From positions 85,388-149,387 of the forward strand of contig JAUVXV010000008.1 in the NCBI GenBank assembly GCA_030603365.1: a DNA stretch of 64,000 nucleotides, read 5' to 3'. The position numbers and the translations under genes are program-made. Below are positions 1-8,788 of this stretch, piece after piece. Origin of the DNA: Candidatus Heimdallarchaeota archaeon. GTDB taxonomy: Archaea; Asgardarchaeota; Heimdallarchaeia; Heimdallarchaeales; Heimdallarchaeaceae. Positions within the stretch are counted from its first letter, which is position 1. Each line of letters begins with the position of its first letter. The notes below the pieces were generated by a model. That model searched no databases. It worked only from the letters and a program-made list of their open reading frames with translations, and was not told the DNA's origin.

Positions 1-462
1 AGAAACAACAATTTTGGTTTCATCCTCAAAAGGTTCTATGATATACCCAAGTTTTCTACTGGAAAGAATTGCACATGCTTCTGCCGCTGCAAGTGGAGAT
101 AATTTACCTGATACATCCAAACCATTCTGTTTCATTAATCTTGAAAGAGAAGTAAATCCATGAATAGGTGACCCTGTGACTTGAATGAGTTTAGTTGTTG
201 GTAATAATTGGAGACATAGATGAGGAATCTGCGAGGGACTTTTCACTAATTCATAGATATTATCACTGGCAATATACATTGCTTGAGAGCTCTTTACAAT
301 AGCTATTAATTTCTGAAGATTCACTTTATCGAATTTCTGGATAACATTCTTGTTGGTTCCATCATAAACACAAACAGCATAATGAGCTCCTCTTGCTGCT
401 GATGTACTAGGAAGTATATCAACTCCAACAGAAATTATATCTGATTCCGATATTATTATCAC
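1..462 (-). CDS. DUF460 family protein, predicted RNase H-fold nuclease (3' part cut by window edge)
   Basis: Translating the minus strand from a GTG at 462 gives an open frame running to the window edge. It contains VGVDILPSTSAARGAHYAV, then a stretch ending SDNIYEL, then TTKLIQVTG, then AAAEACAILSSRKLGYIIEPF and DETKIVV. This pattern (GVDI at the start, DNIYEL, late AEA..A) is that of archaeal DUF460 proteins, which are predicted to have an RNase H/RuvC-like fold; their function is not established. The start overlaps the stop of the RIO2 gene by four bases (GTGA), so the two are probably translationally coupled. GTG is inferred because no ATG lies upstream without entering RIO2. At least 154 residues are present and the C-terminal part lies outside the window. 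Confidence 0.8.
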   Translation of the reverse strand, partial: MIIISESDIISVGVDILPSTSAARGAHYAVCVYDGTNKNVIQKFDKVNLQKLIAIVKSSQAMYIASDNIYELVKSPSQIPHLCLQLLPTTKLIQVTGSPIHGFTSLSRLMKQNGLDVSGKLSPLAAAEACAILSSRKLGYIIEPFEDETKIVVS

Positions 463-1403
463 CTCTTTTTCTTACCAATAATGTATTCTATCACAGTTTC
501 AGAATCATCTGTACTAACTCCCCATTTCTTACCAAAATAGTCTAAGAAATGGTCAAAATCCCGTCTCAAGAAGTTGTCTGCTTCTGGATGATCTATCTCA
601 ACAGCTTGAGGAAAATCAATTATTATGACCTGTTCATTTCTTTCATCAAACATTATATTGTACTCTGTTAGATCTGCGTGAACTAAGTTGTATTTCTGAT
701 AAAGCGTTTTAGCAAACTCAATTATCTTTTCGAGAACTTTGATTGGTTTTTTTATTTTTCTCACATTAATTAATTCAATACCTTCGATTACATTCATAGC
801 TATGATGTGACGATTATGGCCTTTCACATCTGGAATTGGTAAATTCTCATTCTGGAGTTTCTTTAGGATTGTAAATTCTCTCTTTGCTGATGAAGCAGCT
901 GTTGAGAATATGGAATAATGAAATCTTCCTTCCAAAAAATTTCTTTTTCGTTTAATTTGATGAAAACTTGCTCTACCTGTTCTATTTATTTTGAGCATAA
1001 TTTCATTATTATCGAAATCTATTGCATGATAAATGTCACTTTCTTTTCCTACTCCCCTAGAATTGCCAACGCCGTATACTATCTTCTTATTGTAAAGAGT
1101 GTTTAAAGCTAGTGCATCAAATCCAGATAAGGTTAAAGAATAACCTATGAAATAACCTGACCACCTTCGTATTAGTTTTAGTTTATTCAATTTTGATAAA
1201 ATTAAATCTACATCTTTAGCTCTATAACCAGAAAAAGTGACTATTTTGTCAACAGGAGCATATTCACCTTTACGTAAAAGAGTTTCAACCATATTCAATA
1301 CTCTGAAGTCCATATTTGATAGTTCTTTGAGAACTCTCGCTCCGCGTAAGGTTATAGGCATCAATATGTTGTAAGAGTAGGACTTAAAATTCTTTTCTTT
1401 CAT
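459..1403 (-). CDS. rio2: RIO2-type atypical serine/threonine kinase
   Basis: RIO2 acts in late maturation of the small ribosomal subunit in archaea and eukaryotes. From the Met at 1403 the protein has 314 residues: an N-terminal winged-helix domain (about 1-95), then the RIO kinase fold with a nucleotide loop GVGKESDIY (117-125), a lysine in LKIN (138), catalytic loop HADLTEYN (242-249) and metal-binding IDFPQ (262-266). The winged helix plus GVGKES separates RIO2 from RIO1. An open frame extends upstream to 1499, but those 32 residues are hydrophobic, unlike the family, and would run into the divergent methyltransferase gene, so 1403 is chosen. It overlaps the downstream DUF460 gene by four bases. 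Only 12 bases separate it from the divergent gene at 1416. Confidence 0.93.
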   Translation of the reverse strand: MKEKNFKSYSYNILMPITLRGARVLKELSNMDFRVLNMVETLLRKGEYAPVDKIVTFSGYRAKDVDLILSKLNKLKLIRRWSGYFIGYSLTLSGFDALALNTLYNKKIVYGVGNSRGVGKESDIYHAIDFDNNEIMLKINRTGRASFHQIKRKRNFLEGRFHYSIFSTAASSAKREFTILKKLQNENLPIPDVKGHNRHIIAMNVIEGIELINVRKIKKPIKVLEKIIEFAKTLYQKYNLVHADLTEYNIMFDERNEQVIIIDFPQAVEIDHPEADNFLRRDFDHFLDYFGKKWGVSTDDSETVIEYIIGKKKR

Positions 1404-1415
1404 AATGTTATTTAG

Positions 1416-1961
1416 ATGAATACCAAAAAGTTCGAGGTAGCACGAAGGTACAATGAAACAGCTGATGCTTATGACAAACGATATACAAAAATTCAACATA
1501 CAAAATTTAGAGAAGTTTTACCTGAGCTTGATTTTCAAAAACATGAAATAATTGTAGACATTGGAGGAGGGACTGGACTCCTAATTGATTTTTTAAAGGA
1601 TATTGAACAAAACATAATTGTATGTGATCTCTCTTATGAGATGCTGAAGATAGGAAAGAATAAACATAAGCGATGTCATTTTATTTGTGCTGATAGTGAA
1701 TCACTTCCTTTAAGGCAATCATGTTCTCAAAAAACGTTTTACTTCTCTGTATTGCAGAATCTAGAAGAATCAGATCAGACATTAAGAGAAGGTTTCAGAA
1801 TTCTACAAAATAATGGATACATTGTAGTAACTGCATTAACAAAAATCTTTGAAGAAGAAAAATTAAAGCAAATTCTAGAAAAGATTGAATTTAAAATCAA
1901 AAAAATATGGGTTCTCTCAATAGAGGATATAGCCGTTTTAGCGAAAAAAAAGAAGAAATAA
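1416..1961 (+). CDS. class I SAM-dependent methyltransferase
   Basis: This 181-residue protein has the Rossmann-type SAM-binding motif I VDIGGGTGLL (about 48-57), an acidic end of strand 2 in VCDLSYEML (about 71-79), a motif around ADSESLPL and the later FSVLQNLEES, followed by a strand reading GYIVVTAL. This is the layout of UbiE/Methyltransf_11-type enzymes. It is short for that group, and the usual C-terminal strand pair is reduced to a Lys-rich tail. The substrate cannot be told. It is divergent from rio2 with only 12 bases between the start codons, so the two promoters must overlap the coding regions or be leaderless. The gene stops four bases before the convergent ArsR-like gene. Confidence 0.8.
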   Translation: MNTKKFEVARRYNETADAYDKRYTKIQHTKFREVLPELDFQKHEIIVDIGGGTGLLIDFLKDIEQNIIVCDLSYEMLKIGKNKHKRCHFICADSESLPLRQSCSQKTFYFSVLQNLEESDQTLREGFRILQNNGYIVVTALTKIFEEEKLKQILEKIEFKIKKIWVLSIEDIAVLAKKKKK

Positions 1962-1964
1962 AAA

Positions 1965-2246
1965 CTAAAGAATGGTAAGAATAATCTTATTTACTTTAGT
2001 CTTACAGACTTTTCTTACTCCATGAGCCCCAGGTTCATATCTTGATTCAAGTACTCCAGCTCTTTCCAGATATTTAATCTGAGCAGAAGTATTTGCTTCT
2101 GTTTGTTTCATTCTCTTAGCTATACTTGAAATGTCCATTTCTTTATCAAGCAGCAATTTCACGATATTAAACCTTGTAGGAGAAGATAAGGCTTTTGCTA
2201 GTGCAATTATTTGCTTCTCATCGCTTAGTTCTAGTGTTTCAGTCAA
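1965..2246 (-). CDS. ArsR-like winged-helix regulator
   Basis: A 93-residue protein made mostly of one winged helix-turn-helix domain: KALSSPTRFNIVKLLL (about 18-33), the helix-turn-helix around DISSIAKRMKQTEANTSAQIKY cut here to its core DISSIAKRMKQ and EANTSAQI, then ERAGVLESRYEPG forming the wing. This is typical of ArsR/HTH_20 archaeal repressors. No metal-binding Cys pair is visible apart from one Cys near the end, so a metal-sensing role is not supported. The start appears to be TTG at 2246, preceded by GGGGTGG on the minus strand; no in-frame ATG fits. It is tail to tail with the methyltransferase gene. Its targets are unknown. Confidence 0.75.
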   Translation of the reverse strand: MTETLELSDEKQIIALAKALSSPTRFNIVKLLLDKEMDISSIAKRMKQTEANTSAQIKYLERAGVLESRYEPGAHGVRKVCKTKVNKIILTIL

Positions 2247-2332
2247 TTCAAAACCACCCCATAAATTCAGATTATATTAAAATATCAATTATTTAAATAT
2301 ACTGCTCGGTAAACAAAAAAATGAGTAAAAGA

Positions 2333-2340
2333 TTTATAAA
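2333..2340 (+). promoter_or_regulatory. TATA box, probable promoter of the DRG GTPase gene
   Basis: TTTATAAA lies in the 257-base gap between the ArsR-like gene and the DRG gene. If transcription starts about 25 bases downstream (near 2365) the mRNA would have a leader of about 140 bases, long compared with the leaderless promoters elsewhere in the window. I see no obvious strong structure in the leader. A weaker AT-rich element (ATTTAAATAT, about 2291-2300) could serve the ArsR-like gene on the other strand. Confidence 0.45.
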
Positions 2341-2503
2341 CCATAAAGGTGTAGGTTATTAATTTTTGATTTAATTTACTATTGCTTATTAATTCAAGTA
2401 GTTGTTTTAGCAACTGTATAAGAATCTTCCACATTAATAGTTAAATCTAAATACTGATTAAAGTGAATATTACCATACTCTAAGCAAGTAGGATGGAAAT
2501 CTC

Positions 2504-3616
2504 ATGAGTCTCACTATTGATGAAAAAATCACCAAAATTGAAGATGAGATTAGGGAAACCCCTAAAAATAAAGCTACAGAGAAGCATATTGGGGTTTTGA
2601 AATCTAAACTTGCTAAATGGAGAAGGAAAAAACTTGACCAACAGCTTTCATCAAAATCAGGGACAAGTTATGGATTTGATGTTAAAAAGGCTGGTGATGG
2701 CTCAGCTGTTCTCATAGGTTTCCCCTCAACAGGTAAGTCTACTTTGTTGTCCAATATTACAAGCAAAATATCAAAAATAGGTGCCTACGATTTTACAACT
2801 ACTACTGCCATTCCAGGCATAATGGAGCACCGAGGTACTCAAGTACAATTAATAGATCTTCCAGGTATAATTGAGGATGCTAGTAAGGGTAAAGGTAGAG
2901 GCAAAGAAATTTTAGCAGTTGCACGTAGTATAGATTTAATTGTTCTCCTTCTTGAATATAAGTATGCTGAAGAGATTTATTCGAAAATACTTAATGAATT
3001 GAGTAAAGTAGCAATTCGTCCAGGTCAAACTAAACCTGATATTAAAATTACAAAGAAAGAGAGAGGAGGTATAGCCCTCTCAACTATATCAAAATTAAAA
3101 CAGATGTCTGAACAAACTTTCGTAAATATACTTAGAGAATACAAGGTCATGAATGCTGCAGTTACAGTAAGATGTGATCCTACTATGGATGAATTAATTG
3201 ACGTACTTGAAGGAAACAGAGTTTATCCAAAACTTCTAATTGTAATAAATAAAATCGATTTAATTTCTGCTAGACAAATTACACGGTTGAGGAGAAAATT
3301 CCCAAATGCAGTTTTTATTAGTGCTCTCAAGGAAGAAAATCTCGATTTGCTAAAAGACACAATAATTGATGAATTGGAACTTATTCAAGTATATTTAAAG
3401 AAACAGAGAGCAAAGACTGATTATGAAGAACCTTTGATAATCACAAGTGGTTCTACAATTAAGGATGTTTGTAACAAAATCCATAGAAAATTTAAGAAAC
3501 AATTTCGTTATGCAGTGGTTTCAGGACCTAGCTCTAAGCATCCAAATCAGAGAGTTGGATTAGATCACACTATCCAAGAAGGCGATGTAATCACAATTAT
3601 TGTTAAACAATTTTAA
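2504..3616 (+). CDS. DRG-type (Obg/HflX superfamily) GTPase with TGS domain
   Basis: DRG proteins are ribosome-associated GTPases shared by archaea and eukaryotes. The 370 residues match the family length. Visible motifs: an N-terminal helical region (1-60), G1 GFPSTGKST (72-80), G2 threonines TTTT (98-101), G3 DLPG (118-121) followed by the glycine-rich GKGRGKE, G4 NKID (about 249-252) and a SALKEEN G5 region. The C-terminal 80 residues form a TGS domain ending in GLDHTIQEGDVITII. Both the insertion between G3 and G4 and the TGS domain are characteristic of DRG1/DRG2. The start is the ATG at 2504; no earlier in-frame start is evident. It stands alone between convergent and divergent neighbours. 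Confidence 0.93.
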   Translation: MSLTIDEKITKIEDEIRETPKNKATEKHIGVLKSKLAKWRRKKLDQQLSSKSGTSYGFDVKKAGDGSAVLIGFPSTGKSTLLSNITSKISKIGAYDFTTTTAIPGIMEHRGTQVQLIDLPGIIEDASKGKGRGKEILAVARSIDLIVLLLEYKYAEEIYSKILNELSKVAIRPGQTKPDIKITKKERGGIALSTISKLKQMSEQTFVNILREYKVMNAAVTVRCDPTMDELIDVLEGNRVYPKLLIVINKIDLISARQITRLRRKFPNAVFISALKEENLDLLKDTIIDELELIQVYLKKQRAKTDYEEPLIITSGSTIKDVCNKIHRKFKKQFRYAVVSGPSSKHPNQRVGLDHTIQEGDVITIIVKQF

Positions 3617-3628
3617 TTTAAGATATTC

Positions 3629-5188
3629 TTATTTTTGATAAGCTATTTTTCCACCGACTATTGTGTAGTTTATGTCCACATCATGAAATCTTTCAACATC
3701 AAGTTCATCTAAATTGTGACTGAGTATAACAATATCTGCAAGTTTTCCTTCTTCTATTGATCCTTTTAATCTCTCTTCCCCTGAGACTTTTGCAGGATAA
3801 AGAGTATAACATCTAATAGCTTCTTCGAGCGTTAATCTTAATTTCTTATTTGGATGAAATAATGCTCCTTTCATACCATATAGGGGGCCTAATGGCATTC
3901 CATCGCTTCCAAAAACAATCAGTTGATCATTATCTTGAACCCATCGGAAAGGATTATTGATCATTGTTCGTTCTGTTCCTATTCTTTGCTCATACATCCC
4001 ATTAACGCCAACCATTCCCCATCTCCAAACAAAGTTAGGTTGCATTGAATAAACTAAGCCGTATTCCTTGGATCGTTCTATATCTTCCAATAATAGAAGT
4101 TCTGCATGTTCTATTCGGTGGAGAGCTTGTCTGCATTCTTCTGGTTTAATATTTTTCATAATTGCTGTTATCAGATTTGATATTGCTTTATCGCCTATTG
4201 CATGTGCTGCGATTTGAATATTAGCCTTATGCACTTTACTAACCATCTCATCTAATCTTTGCTCATCATAAAGAGCAAATCCTTTTTCACCCTCTAAATC
4301 AGAATAATCATCAAAAAGATAAGCTGTTCTAGAGCTGATAGCTCCATCAGTCATCAGTTTGCATGCGCCTATCCTAAACCATTTATCTCCAAAATCTCTT
4401 TGTAATCGTAATTTTATTGCTTCATCAATCATATCTTCGTAAATAATTCCGTAAATTCTGATCAATAATTCTTTTTTGTCAGAGAGATATTTGTAGGCTG
4501 GAAGATTCTCAAATGTGATATTATCATGAACAGATGTTATCCCTAAACTTAAACACTCATCCATTCCGAACTTCAATCCTTTTATAAAATCATCAAATTT
4601 GGGTCTAATTTCTGTTTTACCTGAAAGTTCTACATCTCTCAAAGTACCTGTTGGGTTTCCCTGTTCATCAACGTCTACTCCCTTTTGATTAATGTCAAGA
4701 GCTAAACGTTGAAAACCAAGAGTATTTACGGTTTCAAAGTGACCCGAAACATGTCGAAGAATCACCGGATTTTCAGGGCTTACTGGGTCTAAATCTTCAG
4801 CTGTAATGTAACGCTGTTCTGACCAATTGCTTTGATCCCATGACCTTCCAATAATCCACTCACCAGTCTCTTTTTTTTCTACCTCTTGCTGAACAAGATC
4901 TATTGCTTCTTGTAAGCTTTTAGTAGATCCTAAATCCAAGTAAATTTTATTCATTCCATTCCAGGCAATATGTGTATGAGCATCTATAAACCCTGGAATA
5001 ACAGTTTCATAATTCAGATTGATAACCTTAGTTTCTGGACCAATTAGTGTTTCAATTTCTTCATTGCTACCAACTTTTAAAATGGTATCTTGATAAACTG
5101 CTATTGCTTCAGCTCTAGGTTGCTTTTCATTTATTGTCCATACATTTGCTTTTTGAATAATAAAATCTGCAAACAGCTGTTTCGACAT
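3629..5188 (-). CDS. amidohydrolase, YtcJ-like (Amidohydro_3)
   Basis: A 519-residue metal-dependent hydrolase. The N-terminal beta-domain leads into VIPGFIDAHTHIAWNG (about 59-74) with the metal-binding HTH. Later there are a histidine-rich IQIAAHAIGDKAI (about 325), RIEHAELL (about 355) and the metal aspartate in VFGSDGMPLGPL (about 430), followed by the closing composite beta-sandwich LKGSIEEGKLADIVIL. This order is typical of the Amidohydro_3 family (YtcJ, predicted imidazolonepropionase-related or N-substituted formamide deformylase-like). There is no signal peptide, so it is cytoplasmic. The true substrate is unknown. It is tail to tail with the DRG gene, 12 bases apart, and divergent from the DUF362 gene. 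Confidence 0.88.
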   Translation of the reverse strand: MSKQLFADFIIQKANVWTINEKQPRAEAIAVYQDTILKVGSNEEIETLIGPETKVINLNYETVIPGFIDAHTHIAWNGMNKIYLDLGSTKSLQEAIDLVQQEVEKKETGEWIIGRSWDQSNWSEQRYITAEDLDPVSPENPVILRHVSGHFETVNTLGFQRLALDINQKGVDVDEQGNPTGTLRDVELSGKTEIRPKFDDFIKGLKFGMDECLSLGITSVHDNITFENLPAYKYLSDKKELLIRIYGIIYEDMIDEAIKLRLQRDFGDKWFRIGACKLMTDGAISSRTAYLFDDYSDLEGEKGFALYDEQRLDEMVSKVHKANIQIAAHAIGDKAISNLITAIMKNIKPEECRQALHRIEHAELLLLEDIERSKEYGLVYSMQPNFVWRWGMVGVNGMYEQRIGTERTMINNPFRWVQDNDQLIVFGSDGMPLGPLYGMKGALFHPNKKLRLTLEEAIRCYTLYPAKVSGEERLKGSIEEGKLADIVILSHNLDELDVERFHDVDINYTIVGGKIAYQK

Positions 5189-5290
5189 AAATGCACATAT
5201 TTCATTGCAGTTTTAAATTCTACTGTCTAGTGAAAGGTAAAATAGAAAGAAAATAATATATATTGACTATTTCCTTTCATCAAGGGAACA

Positions 5291-6187
5291 ATGACAAAAA
5301 TTGCTATCATATCTACCGATAATAGATTTGAAGGAACTGTTCAAGCAATTGACCTTCTTGGAATTAATCCAGTAGAAGGAAAAGAAGTTATTCTAAAACC
5401 AAATTTCAATACAGCTGATCCACCACCTGCTTCCTCATCTGTTGAAACACTAAAATCATTAATTATCAAATTAAAACAAATGGGTGCCAAGTCTATCACT
5501 TTAGCTGAGAGAAGTGGCCCTACTGATACACGTAAGTGTTTTGAACAGAAAGGTATGTTTGAACTTGCAAAGGAATTAGAATTTGAGCTCGTGAACCTAG
5601 CAGAACTACCAGTAGAAGAATTCGTTCTTTTAACTCCTGAAAATAGTTATTGGAATGAAGGGTTTCTATTTCCTAAAATATATCACAATGCTGAATGCAT
5701 AGTTGAAACTTGTTGCCTCAAAACACATCAATTTGGTGGTCATTTCACAATGGCACTCAAGAATGCCACAGGTTTGGTACCAAAAAGAAATCTTAATGGT
5801 ACTGCATATATGCAAGTTTTGCATAATTCTGAAAACCCAAGAAAGATGATAGCAGATATTAATAGTGTTTTTTCTCCTGATTTGATTGTTCTAGATGGAG
5901 TCTCTGCATTTGTTGATGGAGGTCCAGCTAGAGGAACACAAAAGGAACCTAATATTATGATGGCTGGAACAGATAGAATCGCGATAGATGCAGTTGGTGT
6001 AGCTATTTTGAGAATGCTAGGAACAACTCCTGAGGTTAGTGAAGGTAAGATATTCGAGCAAGAACAAATAGCCCGAGCAGTTGAACTAGGTATAGGTGTA
6101 AGTTCAGCCAAGGAAATAGAAATATTAACTAATAGTGATCAAGCTAACAATATGGCTGAAAAAATCTATGAACAGCTACTCAAATAG
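5291..6187 (+). CDS. DUF362 family protein
   Basis: The 298 residues show the DUF362 pattern: EGKEVILKPNFNTADPPPAS (about 28-47), then LAERSGPTDTRKCFEQKG, VETCCLKTHQFGGHFTMALKN cut here to its conserved CLKTHQFGG and MALKNATGLVP (about 140-165), and LDGVSAFVDGGPARG (about 205-219). DUF362 proteins are often tied to iron-sulfur chemistry, but this one lacks the C-terminal 4Fe-4S repeats of longer members, so only the core domain is present. The function is not known. A TATA-like AATATATAT lies about 25-35 bases upstream of the ATG, and AAGGGA precedes the start. It is followed 83 bases later by an MFS gene on the same strand. Confidence 0.85.
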   Translation: MTKIAIISTDNRFEGTVQAIDLLGINPVEGKEVILKPNFNTADPPPASSSVETLKSLIIKLKQMGAKSITLAERSGPTDTRKCFEQKGMFELAKELEFELVNLAELPVEEFVLLTPENSYWNEGFLFPKIYHNAECIVETCCLKTHQFGGHFTMALKNATGLVPKRNLNGTAYMQVLHNSENPRKMIADINSVFSPDLIVLDGVSAFVDGGPARGTQKEPNIMMAGTDRIAIDAVGVAILRMLGTTPEVSEGKIFEQEQIARAVELGIGVSSAKEIEILTNSDQANNMAEKIYEQLLK

Positions 6188-6270
6188 AATTAAACATTCA
6201 TTTATAGTGCTAGATATTTTAGCTATCAATGCTAAGATGATAAAGAATCATATACAAAAGTGAAGATATA

Positions 6271-7635
6271 ATGCCGGGAATAGATACCGAACTTGGTCCA
6301 CCAGCTGAATCAGCTAATATTATAGATGTTCTCAGAGCTCCAGAAACTAGAGAAGTTCTAGCTTTCCTTCTTTCCCAATTTTTAGCATTTGCAGTTTATA
6401 TGTCAATACGACAACTCTTTCCTTTGTATCTGTTAGAAAAAGAATCATCACATTTTGTAAATTTCTCAAGTTCAACATATATTCAAAACTTAACTCCCTT
6501 AAACCTAGAAGAATATTCTAGAACTATTGAAATAGCAGTTCTTGCAAAATGGGGGATTATAGCTACAGCATATACATTTGCAGGTTTATTTGGAAGAATT
6601 CCAAGTGGATGGCTTATTGAAAAATTCGGCAGGAAACCAATTATTTTTTCATCATTTGTCTTAATGATTATTTCAGTAGGTTGCTTAGCTTTTACAGAAA
6701 ATACGGCTCTTTTAGCATTCCTGTTTATCATACTTAGATTAACAAACAATACTTTTGGATTATCGAGTAGATCACTTCTATCAGATCTTAAAACAAGGTA
6801 TAAGGGGTTGTATAATTCATTAATCTCAAGTTCAGGAAGACTTGGCAATCTTATTGGTACTTTATGTTTAGGATTTGTTCTTAATTTCTTTCCTGGATAT
6901 GTGATGATACTATGTGGTTTAGCTCTTTCGATTGTAGGTTTTGCAGCTTTTCAACTTGTTTTTGTAAAGGGTAAAGCTGAAACCATTCATTTTATACGAA
7001 GGGTAGATATTAAAATGGGTAAGAAAGAAAAATTAGATTTTAAGATATTTACCTCTAAAACGTTCATATTCTTTACTTTAAGTTTCATAATATTTGGTTT
7101 GATATCGGGGATTACTGATCCAATACTAGCAATTTATGGAAATAAATTAGAACTCTCTGAAAGTACTATCGGGATAATTCTAGGTTTATCCCAACTAAGT
7201 TTCATCATCATATCACCATTTGTTGGATGGATGATTTCAAGTAAACCAAAAATAACTGATAGTCTTCTTCTAGTATCTACTATTATTCTATTGTGTAACT
7301 ATTTGTTGATATATTTAGTTCCAAATAATACTGCAATCTACACAGTGATTCTCTTTGGAAAAAATATAGGGCATGCATTGTTCTTTCCTGTAGTTTTTAC
7401 TATACTAACGTATGAACTTCCAAAGGCTCATTTCTCTTTAATTTACTCAATTTTAACTACAGGGTTCTTTCTAGGGATTACTGGGACAGCTTATCTCTCA
7501 ACTTATTTATATCTAATATCAGAAACATTACCCTGGCTTTTTGCATTTATTTCCACAATTGCATTAGCAATTACGGTTCTAATTTACATACTTGTAAAAA
7601 GAACATCAAAAGAGAAGCAGCAAAATAAATCATAA
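6271..7635 (+). CDS. major facilitator superfamily transporter
   Basis: A 454-residue integral membrane protein with about 12 hydrophobic segments. The loop after the second or third segment reads GLFGRIPSGWLIEKFGRKPII (core GRIPSGWLIEKFGRKP, about 110-125), the MFS motif A. The second half begins after a basic cytoplasmic loop (about residues 228-250), giving the usual 6+6 layout. The N-terminal 30 residues before the first membrane segment are soluble and end in APETREVLAF. The substrate cannot be inferred; drug- or sugar-type MFS are equally possible. The start at 6271 has a TATA-like CATATACAAA about 20 bases before it, so the transcript is probably leaderless or nearly so. Confidence 0.85.
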   Translation: MPGIDTELGPPAESANIIDVLRAPETREVLAFLLSQFLAFAVYMSIRQLFPLYLLEKESSHFVNFSSSTYIQNLTPLNLEEYSRTIEIAVLAKWGIIATAYTFAGLFGRIPSGWLIEKFGRKPIIFSSFVLMIISVGCLAFTENTALLAFLFIILRLTNNTFGLSSRSLLSDLKTRYKGLYNSLISSSGRLGNLIGTLCLGFVLNFFPGYVMILCGLALSIVGFAAFQLVFVKGKAETIHFIRRVDIKMGKKEKLDFKIFTSKTFIFFTLSFIIFGLISGITDPILAIYGNKLELSESTIGIILGLSQLSFIIISPFVGWMISSKPKITDSLLLVSTIILLCNYLLIYLVPNNTAIYTVILFGKNIGHALFFPVVFTILTYELPKAHFSLIYSILTTGFFLGITGTAYLSTYLYLISETLPWLFAFISTIALAITVLIYILVKRTSKEKQQNKS

Positions 7636-7679
7636 ACTCATGATTTTCTTGATTTTGAGGTGTTTAAATAGCTGAGTTT

Positions 7680-8774
7680 ATGTTAAATAGTGTGTCAATT
7701 GAGATAGAAAACTTGTATAAGGAATACCAGAAAAAAGGGAAGAAAATAGTTGCTTTAAACAATGTTTCATTAAATATTAAAGAGGGAGAATTTATAGGAC
7801 TGCTAGGACCTAATGGAGCAGGAAAAACCACTTTAACAAAGATTCTAACAACTCTTCTTCTTCCTACATCAGGTGAAGCTTATATCAATGATATTTCAAT
7901 AAAAGAAGACAAAAAAATTCGGAAGATAGTTGGAGCTGTTTTTGGAGAAACAGGGGGTAGAAGTTTATATTATCGTCTTTCTATTGAAGACAATCTTCTG
8001 TTCTATAGTACCCTTAGTGGTTTGAGTAAGGATGTAGCAAGGAAAAGAATATCTTCATTATTGAATTATTTTGATTTAGAAGATAAAAGAAAAACCTTAG
8101 TCATGAAACTTTCAACAGGAATGAAAGCTAAAGTGCTTTTAATTAGGGCATTAATTCCTTTTCCTAAAATTCTTCTGCTTGATGAACCAACACTAGGATT
8201 CGATGCAGAAAGCTCTGAAAAAGCAAAAGATCTTCTTAATGAATTTAATAGAGAGTTCGGAACCACTATTCTTCTAACAAGCCATAATTTTCCTGAAATT
8301 GATGAACTAACCTCACGTTTGATTCTAATAGACAGTGGAGACATAGTTGAAGATTGTCCTCCTAATATCTTCAAGAAAACAGCTGTTCAAGAATATGTGC
8401 ACTTAATGTTTTCCTTACCTCCTCTACCCTCAGATGGATTTGGAATGTCTAAGCTTCCAACAGAAATTTTCAAGAAACTTGTAAAAGATCAAGCAGGAGC
8501 TGACATATTATCTTTGAAAGTGAAGGATAGTTTCAATTTTGTATTTGAAGCAACAATACAACCTATAACATATCCCTTGAATGAAACAATATCTCGTATA
8601 ACAGTCTTAATTCTTCGAGCAAGTGGTGAAATCTTCAAAATTGCTCCCTATATGCCAAGTTTAAAAGAATCATTTTTAGCCTTTCTTGCTCTTAATAAGC
8701 AAGAATCACTTGAAAACAAGGAAACCGACTTAAATGAAATATTCACTTTTCCAATCCAAGAGGAGGATGTATAA
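7680..8774 (+). CDS. ABC transporter ATP-binding protein (ABC-2 type exporter)
   Basis: The 364 residues begin with a complete nucleotide-binding domain: Walker A GPNGAGKTT (about 43-51), Q-loop region VFGETGGRS, signature LSTGMKAKV (about 143-151), Walker B ILLLDEPTLGFD (about 163-174) and H-loop LLTSHNF (about 199-205). The last 100 or so residues form an extra domain that I do not recognise, beyond the usual DrrA/NatA end. It is followed by two ABC-2 permease genes, 14 bases and then an overlap away, making a three-gene operon for a heterodimeric-permease exporter. Substrate unknown; lipids, drugs or polysaccharides are all handled by such systems. TTTAAATA just upstream of the ATG suggests a near-leaderless promoter. 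Confidence 0.9.
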   Translation: MLNSVSIEIENLYKEYQKKGKKIVALNNVSLNIKEGEFIGLLGPNGAGKTTLTKILTTLLLPTSGEAYINDISIKEDKKIRKIVGAVFGETGGRSLYYRLSIEDNLLFYSTLSGLSKDVARKRISSLLNYFDLEDKRKTLVMKLSTGMKAKVLLIRALIPFPKILLLDEPTLGFDAESSEKAKDLLNEFNREFGTTILLTSHNFPEIDELTSRLILIDSGDIVEDCPPNIFKKTAVQEYVHLMFSLPPLPSDGFGMSKLPTEIFKKLVKDQAGADILSLKVKDSFNFVFEATIQPITYPLNETISRITVLILRASGEIFKIAPYMPSLKESFLAFLALNKQESLENKETDLNEIFTFPIQEEDV

Positions 8775-8788
8775 CTATTACTCATCAA

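Noticed and set aside
1404..1499. N-terminal extension of the RIO2 frame
   Set aside because: Hydrophobic, unlike RIO2 starts, and it would overlap the divergent gene; the Met at 1403 fits the family.
5740..6111. 123-codon minus-strand frame inside the DUF362 gene
   Set aside because: Antisense shadow with Ser/Pro/Ile-rich composition; the + strand product has clear family motifs.
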